Shown piece by piece: positions 37,362-45,763 of a stretch of DNA of 64,000 bases. The DNA is taken from positions 1 through 64,000 of the forward strand of contig CAZRHT010000001.1 of assembly GCA_964599895.1 (NCBI GenBank). Direction: 5' to 3'. A program made the position numbers and the translations under genes. Origin of the DNA: UM-FILTER-49-7 sp964599895 (GTDB lineage Bacteria > Acidobacteriota > Holophagae > Thermotomaculales > Thermotomaculaceae). The notes under the pieces were generated by a model. The model made no database searches. It saw nothing but the letters and a program-made list of their open reading frames with translations, and had not been told where the DNA came from. The first letter of the stretch is position 1. Each line of letters starts with the position of its first letter.

Positions 37362-37391
37362 TTTACAAGTGCTGCAGGAGTTGTCTATAAT
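37362..37391 (+). promoter_or_regulatory. Predicted promoter of the alcohol dehydrogenase gene
   Basis: TTTACA (37362-37367), 18 bases, TATAAT (37386-37391). The gap 37278-37492 holds no gene; AAGGAG lies just before the ATG at 37493. Confidence 0.5.
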
Positions 37392-37492
37392 TCAAGAGGA
37401 ACACAAGTAAACCAATATTTGTGCAAGGGGACTGAAAAACCTCCTCACAATGTACATTTCTAAATCGAAAGCAAGGAATAAGGAGATCAATC

Positions 37493-38494
37493 ATGATAAA
37501 AGCCTACGCGACATTTGAACCCGGGGGAAAGCTGAAACCATTCGAATATGATCCGGGCGAATTGAACCCGCTGGACGTGGAAATTGATGTGCGATACTGT
37601 GGGATTTGCCACAGTGATGTGAGTGTAATTGATAATGAATGGGGAATGACACAGTATCCTGTTGTTCCCGGTCACGAAGTGGTGGGGACTATCGCAAAGG
37701 TTGGAAGCAGTGTTAAACACCTTCAAGTCGGCCAAACAGTGGGTTTGGGCTGGCATTCAGGCTACTGCGACGAATGTGCAAATTGCCGGGCGGGGGATCA
37801 TAATCTTTGTCCTGATGGACAGGCTACCATAATCGGCCATCATGGAGGCTTTGCGGACAAGGTTCGCGCGGCTGCCAACAGCGTAATTCTCATTCCGAAA
37901 GGCATTGATCTGGAATCCGCCGGTCCCTTATTCTGCGGTGGTATTACCGTTTTTAATCCCCTGGTTCAGTTTGATGTGAGGCCCACCGACAAGGTTGCCG
38001 TAATCGGTATTGGTGGTCTGGGACATATGGCTTTAAATTTTCTCAACGCGTGGGGCTGTGAAGTGACGGCATTTACTTCCAGTGAACACAAGAGGAAGGA
38101 GGCGTTGGAACTGGGCGCTCACCATACCTTGAACTCCCGAGATCAGAAAGAAATAGAAGGGGCGGCGGGCCACTTTGATCTGATTATTTCAACGGTCAAC
38201 GTAAAATTGGACTGGAACCTCTATCTTAATACGCTCAAGGCCAAGGGTAGATTGCACTTTGTCGGTGCAACTTTAGATCCGTTGGATTTGAGTGTGTTCT
38301 CGCTCATTACGGGACAACGCTCTGTATCAGGTTCTCCCGTGGGCAGTCCTTCGACCATTGAAAAGATGCTTGAATTTGCCAGCCTCCACAAAATCAGGCC
38401 GGTAATTGAAAAATTCAACTTTGATGATATTAACGCTGCAATCGAACGATTGAGAAGCGGCAAAGCACATTATCGGATTGTACTCTGCCGTTGA
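37493..38494 (+). CDS. Zinc-dependent alcohol dehydrogenase (CAD/YahK-like)
   Basis: 333 residues, MDR superfamily. Catalytic zinc residues Cys39 (CGICHSD), His61-Glu62 (GHE) and a Cys near 153; structural zinc Cys92, Cys95, Cys98 and Cys106. The cofactor loop is GIGGLG, and the following region suits NADP(H), as in cinnamyl alcohol dehydrogenase and YahK aldehyde reductases. It probably reduces aldehydes in the cytosol. AAGGAG precedes the ATG. Confidence 0.92.
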   Translation: MIKAYATFEPGGKLKPFEYDPGELNPLDVEIDVRYCGICHSDVSVIDNEWGMTQYPVVPGHEVVGTIAKVGSSVKHLQVGQTVGLGWHSGYCDECANCRAGDHNLCPDGQATIIGHHGGFADKVRAAANSVILIPKGIDLESAGPLFCGGITVFNPLVQFDVRPTDKVAVIGIGGLGHMALNFLNAWGCEVTAFTSSEHKRKEALELGAHHTLNSRDQKEIEGAAGHFDLIISTVNVKLDWNLYLNTLKAKGRLHFVGATLDPLDLSVFSLITGQRSVSGSPVGSPSTIEKMLEFASLHKIRPVIEKFNFDDINAAIERLRSGKAHYRIVLCR

Positions 38495-38588
38495 TCATGA
38501 TAATAAGCAAAGCAATCTCAAACTGTCTGCCCGGAGATATCATCTGGACCAAGAAGTCCGCTATCGGTTATCTGAAGGTGATAAGAAA

Positions 38589-38945
38589 GTGACCGTCATT
38601 GCGAATGTTCTGGTTGGATTTATTGCCGTTCTCCACGGTTATTTTCTCATCCTTGAGATGTTTCTCTGGGACAAACCGGTTGGATTAAAAACCTTCGGCC
38701 ACTCGCTGGAATCTGCAAGCGCATCCAGAGTCCTGGCAATGAATCAGGGGCTCTATAACGGATTCCTGTCGGCAGGACTCGTGTGGGGACTGGCCCTTGG
38801 CACGTCCGGAAACACGATCAAGGTCTTTTTTCTGGCGTGCGTGATGATAGCGGGAATTTTCGGAGCATTGACGGTCAGTCGAAAGATACTCTTTGTTCAG
38901 GCCTTGCCGGCATGCATCGCGCTCGTACTGGTGCTTTTTTCCTGA
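38589..38945 (+). CDS. DUF1304 membrane protein
   Basis: About 118 residues from GTG 38589, chosen because it gives the normal family length and the usual N-terminus before the first helix, with AAGGTGAT upstream; the frame is open further back into the dehydrogenase gene. DUF1304 marks: HGYFLILEMFLW, GLKTFG, VLAMNQGLYNGFLSAGLVWG. Four membrane helices. Function is unknown; members are often adjacent to oxidoreductase genes. Confidence 0.85.
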   Translation: MTVIANVLVGFIAVLHGYFLILEMFLWDKPVGLKTFGHSLESASASRVLAMNQGLYNGFLSAGLVWGLALGTSGNTIKVFFLACVMIAGIFGALTVSRKILFVQALPACIALVLVLFS

Positions 38946-39025
38946 TCGGGCTCGAAAAGGAGTAGCTGTTTGTCAAAGGAATTGCCGCAAAGATAGGCAA
39001 TCCAATAAAATAAGGAGCAGGATAT

Positions 39026-41062
39026 ATGAGAGGAATGAACCGTATTCTCAAAGTGTGGGCAGTCGTTTTACTTCTTACACTCACCGGATGGGCAGTTCCG
39101 AATCAGAAAGCGGCATTGTCTAGGGCCAATATGGACACTTCAGTAAAAGCGGGAAACGATTTTTATCGTTACTCCAACGGAAAGTGGATGGATGCCAATC
39201 CAATTCCGGGAGCATATGCCAGATGGACTGCGTTTGACGAACTTCGGGAAAATAATCGGGTCATGATGAAGAAACTGGTGGACAACATCCTGAAACTGAA
39301 AGATGTGAAAAGAGGGACCCCCGATCAACAGATCCGGGATTTGTTCCGCCTTGGAATGGATCAGGTGCGAAGAAACAAGGAAGGACTCACCGCGCTGAAA
39401 TTCTGGCTGGACAAGGTGGATCGGCTTGAGAAAAAGGACGATATTCCCAGTACTTTGGCGTGGCTGAATACCTGGGGCATCCGGCCAGTATTCAATTTTT
39501 ACGGTTCACCGGACAAGAAGAACAGCGAAATGACAATCGCGCAAATCAGCCAGGGAGGGCTGGGGTTGCCGGATCGGGACTACTACCTTAACAAGGGCAA
39601 ACGCTATGCAGATATGCGCAACGCATATGTAAAGCACCTGGAAGCCATGTTCAAATTGATGGGTGATGACGCAGATACGGCTCTTGCTCATGCGTCGGTT
39701 GTGATGAAGTTTGAAACAAGGCTGGCGATGAAGTCCATGACCCGGGTAGAAAGGAGAAACCCGCATAAAACTTATCACAAAATGAGGTTAGCCGAACTGT
39801 CAAAACTTAGCCCCTCTTTCAATTGGCGAATGTTTTTCGATGGGGTTCGTTTGAAAAACCCCGGAGACATAAACGTCGGGCAACCGGAGTTTGTGAAAGA
39901 ACTGGGTGCGATGCTGAATGAAGTGCCTCTGGAAGACTGGAAAACTTATCTCCGCTGGAACCTGATCAACAGTACGGCGGGTTATTTGTCCGCTGACTTT
40001 GAAGCGCAGGATTTTGAGTTTTACGGAAAGTTCTTGTCCGGGAAGCAGGAAATGGAGGAGAACTGGAAACGCGTACTGGGAACAGTGAACCGGTCCATGG
40101 GTGAAGCCCTTGGACAATTGTACGTAAAGGCATATTTCCCTGCCAGTGCAAAAAACCGTATGTTGAAGCTTGTGGGGAATCTGAAAGTGGCTTTGGGTGA
40201 ACGGATACGGGGATTGGAATGGATGAGTGAGCCTACCCGGATAAAGGCACTGGAGAAGCTGGATGCAATTCGGGTGAAAATCGGGTATCCGGACAAATGG
40301 AGAGATTATCGGGGCCTTCAAATCAAGTCTGATTCCTACGTGCGCAATGTACTGCGGGCGCGGAAATTTAACTTCGAATGGCGTCGGGCAAAAATAGGGA
40401 AGCCGGTGGATCGAGATGAATGGCACATGTATCCACAGACAGTGAATGCTTATTACAATCCATCCAACAACGAAATTGTTTTCCCTGCGGCCATTCTCCA
40501 GTTCCCGTTCTTCAATATGGAAGCAGATGACGCAGTCAACTATGGTGCTGTCGGAGTTGTAATCGGCCATGAAATGACCCATGGATTTGATGACCAGGGT
40601 CGTCAGTATGACAAGTACGGAAATCTTAAGGACTGGTGGACAAAAGCCGATTCCGACGAGTTCAACAAACGCGCCGCTGTATTGGCGGAACAGTATGATG
40701 ATTTTTCGGTGGGCGACGGTGAGCATGTAAACGGGAAACTGACGCTCGGTGAGAATATAGCGGACCTTGGTGGCATATTGGTGGCGTTCCAGGCATGGAA
40801 GAATTCACTGGGCGGAAAACCCGTTCCCAAGATCGATGGTTTTACCGGTGAGCAGCGTTTTTTCCTGGGATTTTCGCAAATATGGCGTGGCAATATCCGA
40901 CAGAAAGAACTGCTTCGCCGGGTGAAGGAAGATGTCCATTCACCTGCTGAATTCAGAGTCAACGGTCCCCTGCGTAACGTGCAGGCGTTTTACGATGCTT
41001 TCGGTGTGAAAGAAGGGGATGCCATGTATCTGCCAAAGACAAAATGGGCGGTGATCTGGTAA
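39026..41062 (+). CDS. M13 family zinc metallopeptidase (neprilysin/PepO-like)
   Basis: 678 residues with a signal peptide (about 1-23), so exported or periplasmic. The zinc site is His515-Glu516-x2-His519 (GHEMTHGFDD) and Glu576-x3-Asp580 (ENIADLGG). The substrate-binding NAYYNPSNNEIVFPA motif is also present, as is the C-terminal CxxW-less bacterial end. It degrades small peptides outside the cytoplasm. AGGAG precedes the ATG; a strong terminator follows, so it is likely transcribed alone or from the upstream genes. Confidence 0.94.
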   Translation: MRGMNRILKVWAVVLLLTLTGWAVPNQKAALSRANMDTSVKAGNDFYRYSNGKWMDANPIPGAYARWTAFDELRENNRVMMKKLVDNILKLKDVKRGTPDQQIRDLFRLGMDQVRRNKEGLTALKFWLDKVDRLEKKDDIPSTLAWLNTWGIRPVFNFYGSPDKKNSEMTIAQISQGGLGLPDRDYYLNKGKRYADMRNAYVKHLEAMFKLMGDDADTALAHASVVMKFETRLAMKSMTRVERRNPHKTYHKMRLAELSKLSPSFNWRMFFDGVRLKNPGDINVGQPEFVKELGAMLNEVPLEDWKTYLRWNLINSTAGYLSADFEAQDFEFYGKFLSGKQEMEENWKRVLGTVNRSMGEALGQLYVKAYFPASAKNRMLKLVGNLKVALGERIRGLEWMSEPTRIKALEKLDAIRVKIGYPDKWRDYRGLQIKSDSYVRNVLRARKFNFEWRRAKIGKPVDRDEWHMYPQTVNAYYNPSNNEIVFPAAILQFPFFNMEADDAVNYGAVGVVIGHEMTHGFDDQGRQYDKYGNLKDWWTKADSDEFNKRAAVLAEQYDDFSVGDGEHVNGKLTLGENIADLGGILVAFQAWKNSLGGKPVPKIDGFTGEQRFFLGFSQIWRGNIRQKELLRRVKEDVHSPAEFRVNGPLRNVQAFYDAFGVKEGDAMYLPKTKWAVIW

Positions 41063-41086
41063 CGAAAACAACAGAGTGTCAAAATC

Positions 41087-41113
41087 GGGCCCGCCGGTGC
41101 GGGTCCTTTTTTT
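41087..41113 (+). terminator. Intrinsic terminator after the M13 peptidase gene
   Basis: GGGCCCGC and GCGGGTCC form an 8-bp stem (one G-T pair) with a CGGT loop, followed by seven T residues. Confidence 0.9.
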
Positions 41114-41178
41114 GTATTTTTGTTCACCCATTTTGAATTTTCAGGCAAAGTGGGAGTAGATGTCTGGTGTTGGGGATG

Positions 41179-41793
41179 TCAGAGCAGGGAGAGGAGTCCC
41201 CTTACCAGAGCATAGGCTCCGAATGCAGCCAGGCCGATTGTTGCGATGAATAGTAGAAATCGGTTGAATCGGGGACCAATCCGTCCAGCACCGGCAAAGG
41301 CGAAGATGAGGATCGCTGTCGTAATGCTCATGGTCAGGTAAAAGGCGGCAACCAGAATGATTCCATTAAGCGGAGATTCCCGCCATTCAGTGACAAGAAG
41401 AGGCCCCATTACCAGTGACCAGCCCAGCCACGGGTTCGGATTCAGCAGGTTTACCATGGCCGCCTTCGTAAGCGTGCCGGCCTGAAGAGTTCCAACAACT
41501 GGTTCGGGTGACGAAGATGCATGCCAGTTGAAATAAGAACGGAAAGCCAGATACATCAGGAAGAGTCCGCCTGCGAAGAAAAGCAGAGGTACAAGCCATG
41601 GCGGCATACTGCGAAGCATAACCACGGTAACCAGAATAATGGGTCCGTCACTGAGGAGTGGTGCAAGGGCTGCGGGCAGTGTCCTTTTCCAGCCCTTCTC
41701 CAGTGCCTGGGACATTAAGAAAGTTTGAAATGGTCCGGGCTGAACCGAGCACGCAAACGCATAGGTTATAACGAATACAAGATACTTAAGCAA
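41179..41793 (-). CDS. LysE/RhtB family amino acid exporter
   Basis: About 204 residues from the TTG at 41791-41793, preferred over the ATG at 41826 because GGAG lies six bases ahead and the first membrane helix then starts as usual. Six membrane helices; the family signature PGPFQTFLMSQALEKGW follows helix I and NLLNPNPWLGW lies before helix IV. Exports amino acids such as lysine, threonine or homoserine lactones. It is transcribed away from the dcw cluster, with an MraZ-box-like site in its upstream DNA. Confidence 0.88.
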   Translation of the reverse strand: MLKYLVFVITYAFACSVQPGPFQTFLMSQALEKGWKRTLPAALAPLLSDGPIILVTVVMLRSMPPWLVPLLFFAGGLFLMYLAFRSYFNWHASSSPEPVVGTLQAGTLTKAAMVNLLNPNPWLGWSLVMGPLLVTEWRESPLNGIILVAAFYLTMSITTAILIFAFAGAGRIGPRFNRFLLFIATIGLAAFGAYALVRGLLSLL

Positions 41794-41976
41794 GTCGGAC
41801 TCCGTTTCTGATATCTCCCGGAACATGCTGATGCTATCAAAATGAGATGGGCTTCCGCAAGCTTTTGGGTCAAACTGTATCCCTTTTCACTTGAGAGACA
41901 AGTTGACAATAGCTTGACCGATAGGTCTCTGAGCGAGGCGGCAAAAGGTGTTATTTGGAGAAAAAGTAGAAATTTG

Positions 41977-42106
41977 GTCCAATTTAGTCCAAAATTATAA
42001 CTAACAGAAAAAAAATAAGAAATGGTCATTTAGGGCGCTCAGTATTGCACTAAATGGGAAAAAAATACTGAAAAATGCTTGCATATGGACTAAATTGGAC
42101 TATAAT
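41977..42106. promoter_or_regulatory. mraZ promoter with two inverted MraZ-box-like sites
   Basis: TTGCAT (42079-42084), 16 bases, TATAAT (42101-42106). The spacer 42086-42100 is TGGAC-TAAAT-TGGAC, two 5-mers in 10-bp phase like the TGGGN repeats bound by E. coli MraZ. The identical 15-mer lies inverted at 41977-41991, just past a minus-strand TATAAT (41994-41999). A weaker copy, TGCACTAAATGGGA, is at 42046-42059. Likely autorepression sites. The wider gap 41794-42155 holds no gene. Confidence 0.65.
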
Positions 42107-42155
42107 GAATGACATAGATTGCTCATCAAGAGTACCGGGGAAAGGATGGTGACGG

Positions 42156-42623
42156 ATGTCCGTTGAGTTTTATGGGACCAGGGAAATCACGGTTGATGGT
42201 GCTGGCCGGGTCAAACTTCCTTCCGCTTTTCGGCGGGAGTTTGAGGTTAATGGTTTCGGGCCCGATGTCGTTGTTGCCTATCGTGAACTGAACGGGCAGG
42301 GATTCATGATGTTATATCCCCGTGGTGTGTGGAAGCGGATACTGGAGCATGTTTCGGAGGTTCCGGACCTGACTGCACTGGACGTAGAGGCTATGCGACG
42401 CCGGTTGAATCGGTGGTCCGAGATGGCGTCCATGGATAAACAGGGACGTATTATGTTGCCGAAGCGATTCACTGAAAAAGCGGGGTTGCCCGCCGGCAGC
42501 GAGGCTGCACTTGTGGGATCGGGTAATCGGATAGAAGTGTGGCAGCTGGCGCTTTGCGACAAAACAGTGGATGAGACCGCGCTGGACGACGAAAAGATCG
42601 CGGCTGTTTTGAACTATAAATAA
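42156..42623 (+). CDS. mraZ: Transcriptional regulator MraZ
   Basis: 155 residues with two AbrB-like halves: DGAGRVKLPSAFR (about 14-26) and DKQGRIMLPKRFTEKAGL (about 96-113). MraZ forms a ring and binds repeated TGGG-type sites to repress the dcw operon. The matching double site lies within its own promoter. First gene of the cluster; rsmH starts 1 base after its stop. Confidence 0.95.
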   Translation: MSVEFYGTREITVDGAGRVKLPSAFRREFEVNGFGPDVVVAYRELNGQGFMMLYPRGVWKRILEHVSEVPDLTALDVEAMRRRLNRWSEMASMDKQGRIMLPKRFTEKAGLPAGSEAALVGSGNRIEVWQLALCDKTVDETALDDEKIAAVLNYK

Positions 42624-42624
42624 T

Positions 42625-43560
42625 ATGCATGTACCAGTATTGCTTGAAGAGTCTGTATCGTTTCTGAATGTTGCCCATGGAGGGGTTCTGATGGATTGCA
42701 CATTCGGTGGCGGTGGCCATGCAAAAGAAATATTAGGAAAAATGGATAATCAGGGCTGTCTAATCGCGCTGGACCGGGATGTCGAAGCTGTGAGCCGTGG
42801 TCTTGAACTGAAGACTGAATATCCCAACCTGAAAATACTCCACCGCAATTTTACCGAAGTGAAGGATGTGGCGAATGAGGAAGGCGTGTTAGGCAAAGTG
42901 AATGGCATTCTGGCCGACCTCGGCACGTCCATGTTTCAGTTGAAGAATCCCGAACGAGGGTTCAGTTTTTCCACTGACGGTCCTCTTGATATGCGAATGG
43001 ATACATCCACCGGTCTCACAGCTGCGGATATTCTCAATACATACCCGGAAGACGAGCTCATTCGAATTTTTCGTGACTATGGAGAAGAGCGTCATGCCAG
43101 ACGAATTGCCAGGGAAGTGGTGGCACGGAGGAAAGGAAATTCATACAGTAATACACTGGCGTTTGCCCGTCAGATAGAAGATATTTACGGCGGCCGCAGG
43201 GGCCGGATTCACCCGGCTACCCTTTGTTTTCAGGCACTGCGAATTGCTGTGAATGAAGAGCTCGAAGTGCTTTCCCAGTTTCTGGATCGCGCACTGGAAG
43301 TCCTTGCCGTGGATGGACGACTGGTAGTAATCTCTTTCCATTCCCTTGAAGATCGCATTGTCAAAAACTTCTTCAGGAACAAGTCCAGAAATTGTATTTG
43401 TCCCTCCTCCCAGGCCAGATGTACCTGTGGCGGAAACAATGCACAGGTTCGTGTGCTGACAAGAAAAGTGGTAAGGCCTTCGCAGTGGGAACTGGACCGG
43501 AACCCGGCGTCCAGAAGTTCCAGATTAAGAGCTGCAGAAAAACTGGAGATAGCGTCATGA
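42625..43560 (+). CDS. rsmH: 16S rRNA (cytosine-1402-N4)-methyltransferase
   Basis: 311 residues, normal for RsmH (MraW), which methylates C1402 in the ribosomal P site using SAM. Motifs: HVPVLLEE at the start, DCTFGGGGHA for SAM, LADLGTSMFQL, ERGFSFSTDGPLDMRM, and VISFHSLEDRIVKNFFR. Its end overlaps the ftsL start by ATGA. Confidence 0.97.
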   Translation: MHVPVLLEESVSFLNVAHGGVLMDCTFGGGGHAKEILGKMDNQGCLIALDRDVEAVSRGLELKTEYPNLKILHRNFTEVKDVANEEGVLGKVNGILADLGTSMFQLKNPERGFSFSTDGPLDMRMDTSTGLTAADILNTYPEDELIRIFRDYGEERHARRIAREVVARRKGNSYSNTLAFARQIEDIYGGRRGRIHPATLCFQALRIAVNEELEVLSQFLDRALEVLAVDGRLVVISFHSLEDRIVKNFFRNKSRNCICPSSQARCTCGGNNAQVRVLTRKVVRPSQWELDRNPASRSSRLRAAEKLEIAS

Positions 43561-43847
43561 AGTACGCGGTTTTCTTTGCGCGTTTTTTCTTCCTTTTTCT
43601 TCTTCTTGTCGTACCCATTGGAGCTTACATCCAGATGAAAAATGCAACAATGGAGCAGGCTCGTAAGGTGAAGAACCTGGAAGGTAATATTCTGATATTG
43701 AAGAAAGACATCAACAATCTGGAGCAGGAACTGTCGGAACAGATTGATTATGAGCAGATTGAACGTCTGGCACGATCACGTTATGGGTTGGCCTTCATCT
43801 ATGAGAACCAGAACCCGGTTGTGGTGGTTCGGGAGCAGTCAAAATGA
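43557..43847 (+). CDS. ftsL: Cell division protein FtsL
   Basis: 96 residues from ATG 43557, which overlaps the rsmH stop. One N-terminal membrane helix (about 5-24) is followed by a periplasmic coiled coil (about 28-65) and a short tail with ERLARSRYGL, the pattern of FtsL/DivIC septum proteins. Sequence conservation in the family is poor; assignment rests on size, topology and position between rsmH and ftsI. Confidence 0.85.
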   Translation: MKYAVFFARFFFLFLLLVVPIGAYIQMKNATMEQARKVKNLEGNILILKKDINNLEQELSEQIDYEQIERLARSRYGLAFIYENQNPVVVVREQSK

Positions 43848-45763
43848 GACGAAGTCGGCCCTCCATGTTTCTCCATGCGGACCGTTTGGATGTGATAATG
43901 GTGGCATTGCTATTTTTCGTGTTGATGGTACTGGTATGCTTCAGTATTTTAAAACTACAGAGTTTTCACCATGCATACGCAGGTGTCGGCACGGTTTATG
44001 GCAACCGGACGGAAAATCTTTCCCGGATCTGGGGCTGCATCTATGACCGTGACGGAGAACTTATCGGTGGAAATTATTTTGAGATGCAGGTGGGAGCTTC
44101 AAGAGTGGCCCTGGAGAAGATGGGATATGAGAAGTACAGGGATGTGGCGAATCTGCTTGAAATTGATAATTCGAAGGACGCATATCGAAAATTGCTGAAG
44201 AATGAAAGAAAGCAGGTTCAACTCAAAACCTATCCTTACCAGGATTTCAACTATCAGCATATCAGTCGGGAATTGCGGAAGTTGAAGATGTCTTCACTAT
44301 TGGTATTTTACCCGAGAAACCGGCGCTACTATCCGAAGAAGCGATTCTATTCTTCCTTTTTAAGTTATGCATCTCCGAATCGGGGGAAAACTTGCGGCAT
44401 TGAAAGCTCTATGAACGAATTTCTCAGTGGTGAACCGGGAAAGAGGGAGTATGCGCACAGCAGGATTGTCCCTTCTTTCACGGAGCAAAGCGCAGTGGAT
44501 GGAGATGACGTTGTGCTGACGATTGATTCAGCTGTTCAGTTTATCGTGGAAACGGAATTGAAAAAACAGGTGAGAAAGACCCGTGCTAAAGGCGGGTATG
44601 TGTTGGTGACCCGGCCAGACAGCGGAGAGATCCTCTCCTTCGCGGGCTACTATCCTGGAAAAATCGGACAGAATGTTTTGAATGTGGCCGCAAGATTTGA
44701 ACCGGGTTCCACGATTAAGCCATTGCTGGCCTCTGCTCTCCTGGATCGCGGCACAGTTTCCACACGATTCCATACCTTCTGTGAGAATGGTCTCTTTAAA
44801 TTGGGGAAACGAACAATTCGGGATCATGCCCCGTACGGAGACCTTTCCTTGCCAGAAATCATATGGCATTCAAGCAATATCGGTGCTGTGAAGTTGGGAC
44901 GTTTACTGTCAGATCAGGACTTTCATGATGCGCTCCAGGCCTTTGGCCTGGGCGACAAAACCGGTATAAAGCTGCCGGGTGAAACAGCTGGTTATTTCCC
45001 AGATCCTCAAAATTGGGGAGAAGGTACAAAAACATCCATGTCTTTTGGATACGGATTGTCAGTGAACCTGGTGCAGATGACTGCCGCACTCAATACGGTT
45101 GTGAATGGCGGAACATGGGAGCCTCCCCGTATAGTAAAACAGGTGAATGATCCAGATGGAAAGACTGTGAGCCTGGGCCGTAAGCAGTCTCCCCGACAGG
45201 TGATCACTGAATTAACATCTGCAAAGATGCGTGATATTCTCAGGGGTGTAGTCCTGTTTGGAACAGGGAAGGAAGCCGCTGTTAAAGGCATTGATGTGGG
45301 AGGTAAAACCGGTACCGCCCGTAAGGTGGTAAATGGCGTATACACAAGCAGCTACGTAGCATCCTTTTATGGCTTTTTCCCGGTTGGCCACCCGGAAGTC
45401 TCGGTCTTTATTGTCATTGACGAACCGAAAACAGTACATTTTGGTGGTACGGCTGCGGCCCCGTTGTTTCACAATATTGCCCAGAAGGTTCTCCCTCTCT
45501 TAATTGATGAGATTGGGGGGGTGGACATGGATATGCGCCTTGCCTCAAATTCACCGGCCCAGATGACGCCGTCCAGGCCGGTAAGGAAAGGAAGGGTCCC
45601 GGACCTCCGGGGACTTGCATTTCGGGATGCGTTGATATTGGCTCACCAGGCCGGATACCGTGTTCGGTGCAAAGGTCATGGTTTTGTAACGTCTCAATCT
45701 CTTCCTGCGGGGCTTGTCAGTCCGGACGGAACAGAGATTCGTCTGGCCGGGAATTTCAGATGA
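43844..45763 (+). CDS. ftsI: Penicillin-binding protein FtsI (septal transpeptidase) with PASTA domain
   Basis: 639 residues. One N-terminal membrane helix (about 18-38), a dimerisation domain, then the transpeptidase with Ser289-x2-Lys292 (STIK), Ser343-Ser-Asn345 (SSN) and Lys488-Thr-Gly490 (KTG). Residues about 575-636 form a single PASTA domain (VPDLRGLAFRDALILAHQAG). It cross-links septal peptidoglycan. The pedestal region is poorly conserved. Overlaps of 4 bases with ftsL and 4 with murE indicate tight coupling. Confidence 0.95.
   Translation: MRRSRPSMFLHADRLDVIMVALLFFVLMVLVCFSILKLQSFHHAYAGVGTVYGNRTENLSRIWGCIYDRDGELIGGNYFEMQVGASRVALEKMGYEKYRDVANLLEIDNSKDAYRKLLKNERKQVQLKTYPYQDFNYQHISRELRKLKMSSLLVFYPRNRRYYPKKRFYSSFLSYASPNRGKTCGIESSMNEFLSGEPGKREYAHSRIVPSFTEQSAVDGDDVVLTIDSAVQFIVETELKKQVRKTRAKGGYVLVTRPDSGEILSFAGYYPGKIGQNVLNVAARFEPGSTIKPLLASALLDRGTVSTRFHTFCENGLFKLGKRTIRDHAPYGDLSLPEIIWHSSNIGAVKLGRLLSDQDFHDALQAFGLGDKTGIKLPGETAGYFPDPQNWGEGTKTSMSFGYGLSVNLVQMTAALNTVVNGGTWEPPRIVKQVNDPDGKTVSLGRKQSPRQVITELTSAKMRDILRGVVLFGTGKEAAVKGIDVGGKTGTARKVVNGVYTSSYVASFYGFFPVGHPEVSVFIVIDEPKTVHFGGTAAAPLFHNIAQKVLPLLIDEIGGVDMDMRLASNSPAQMTPSRPVRKGRVPDLRGLAFRDALILAHQAGYRVRCKGHGFVTSQSLPAGLVSPDGTEIRLAGNFR

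Noticed and set aside
39800..40726. 308-codon open frame on the minus strand
   Set aside because: It is antisense to the M13 peptidase gene, which has intact zinc motifs; the frame reflects codon bias of that gene.
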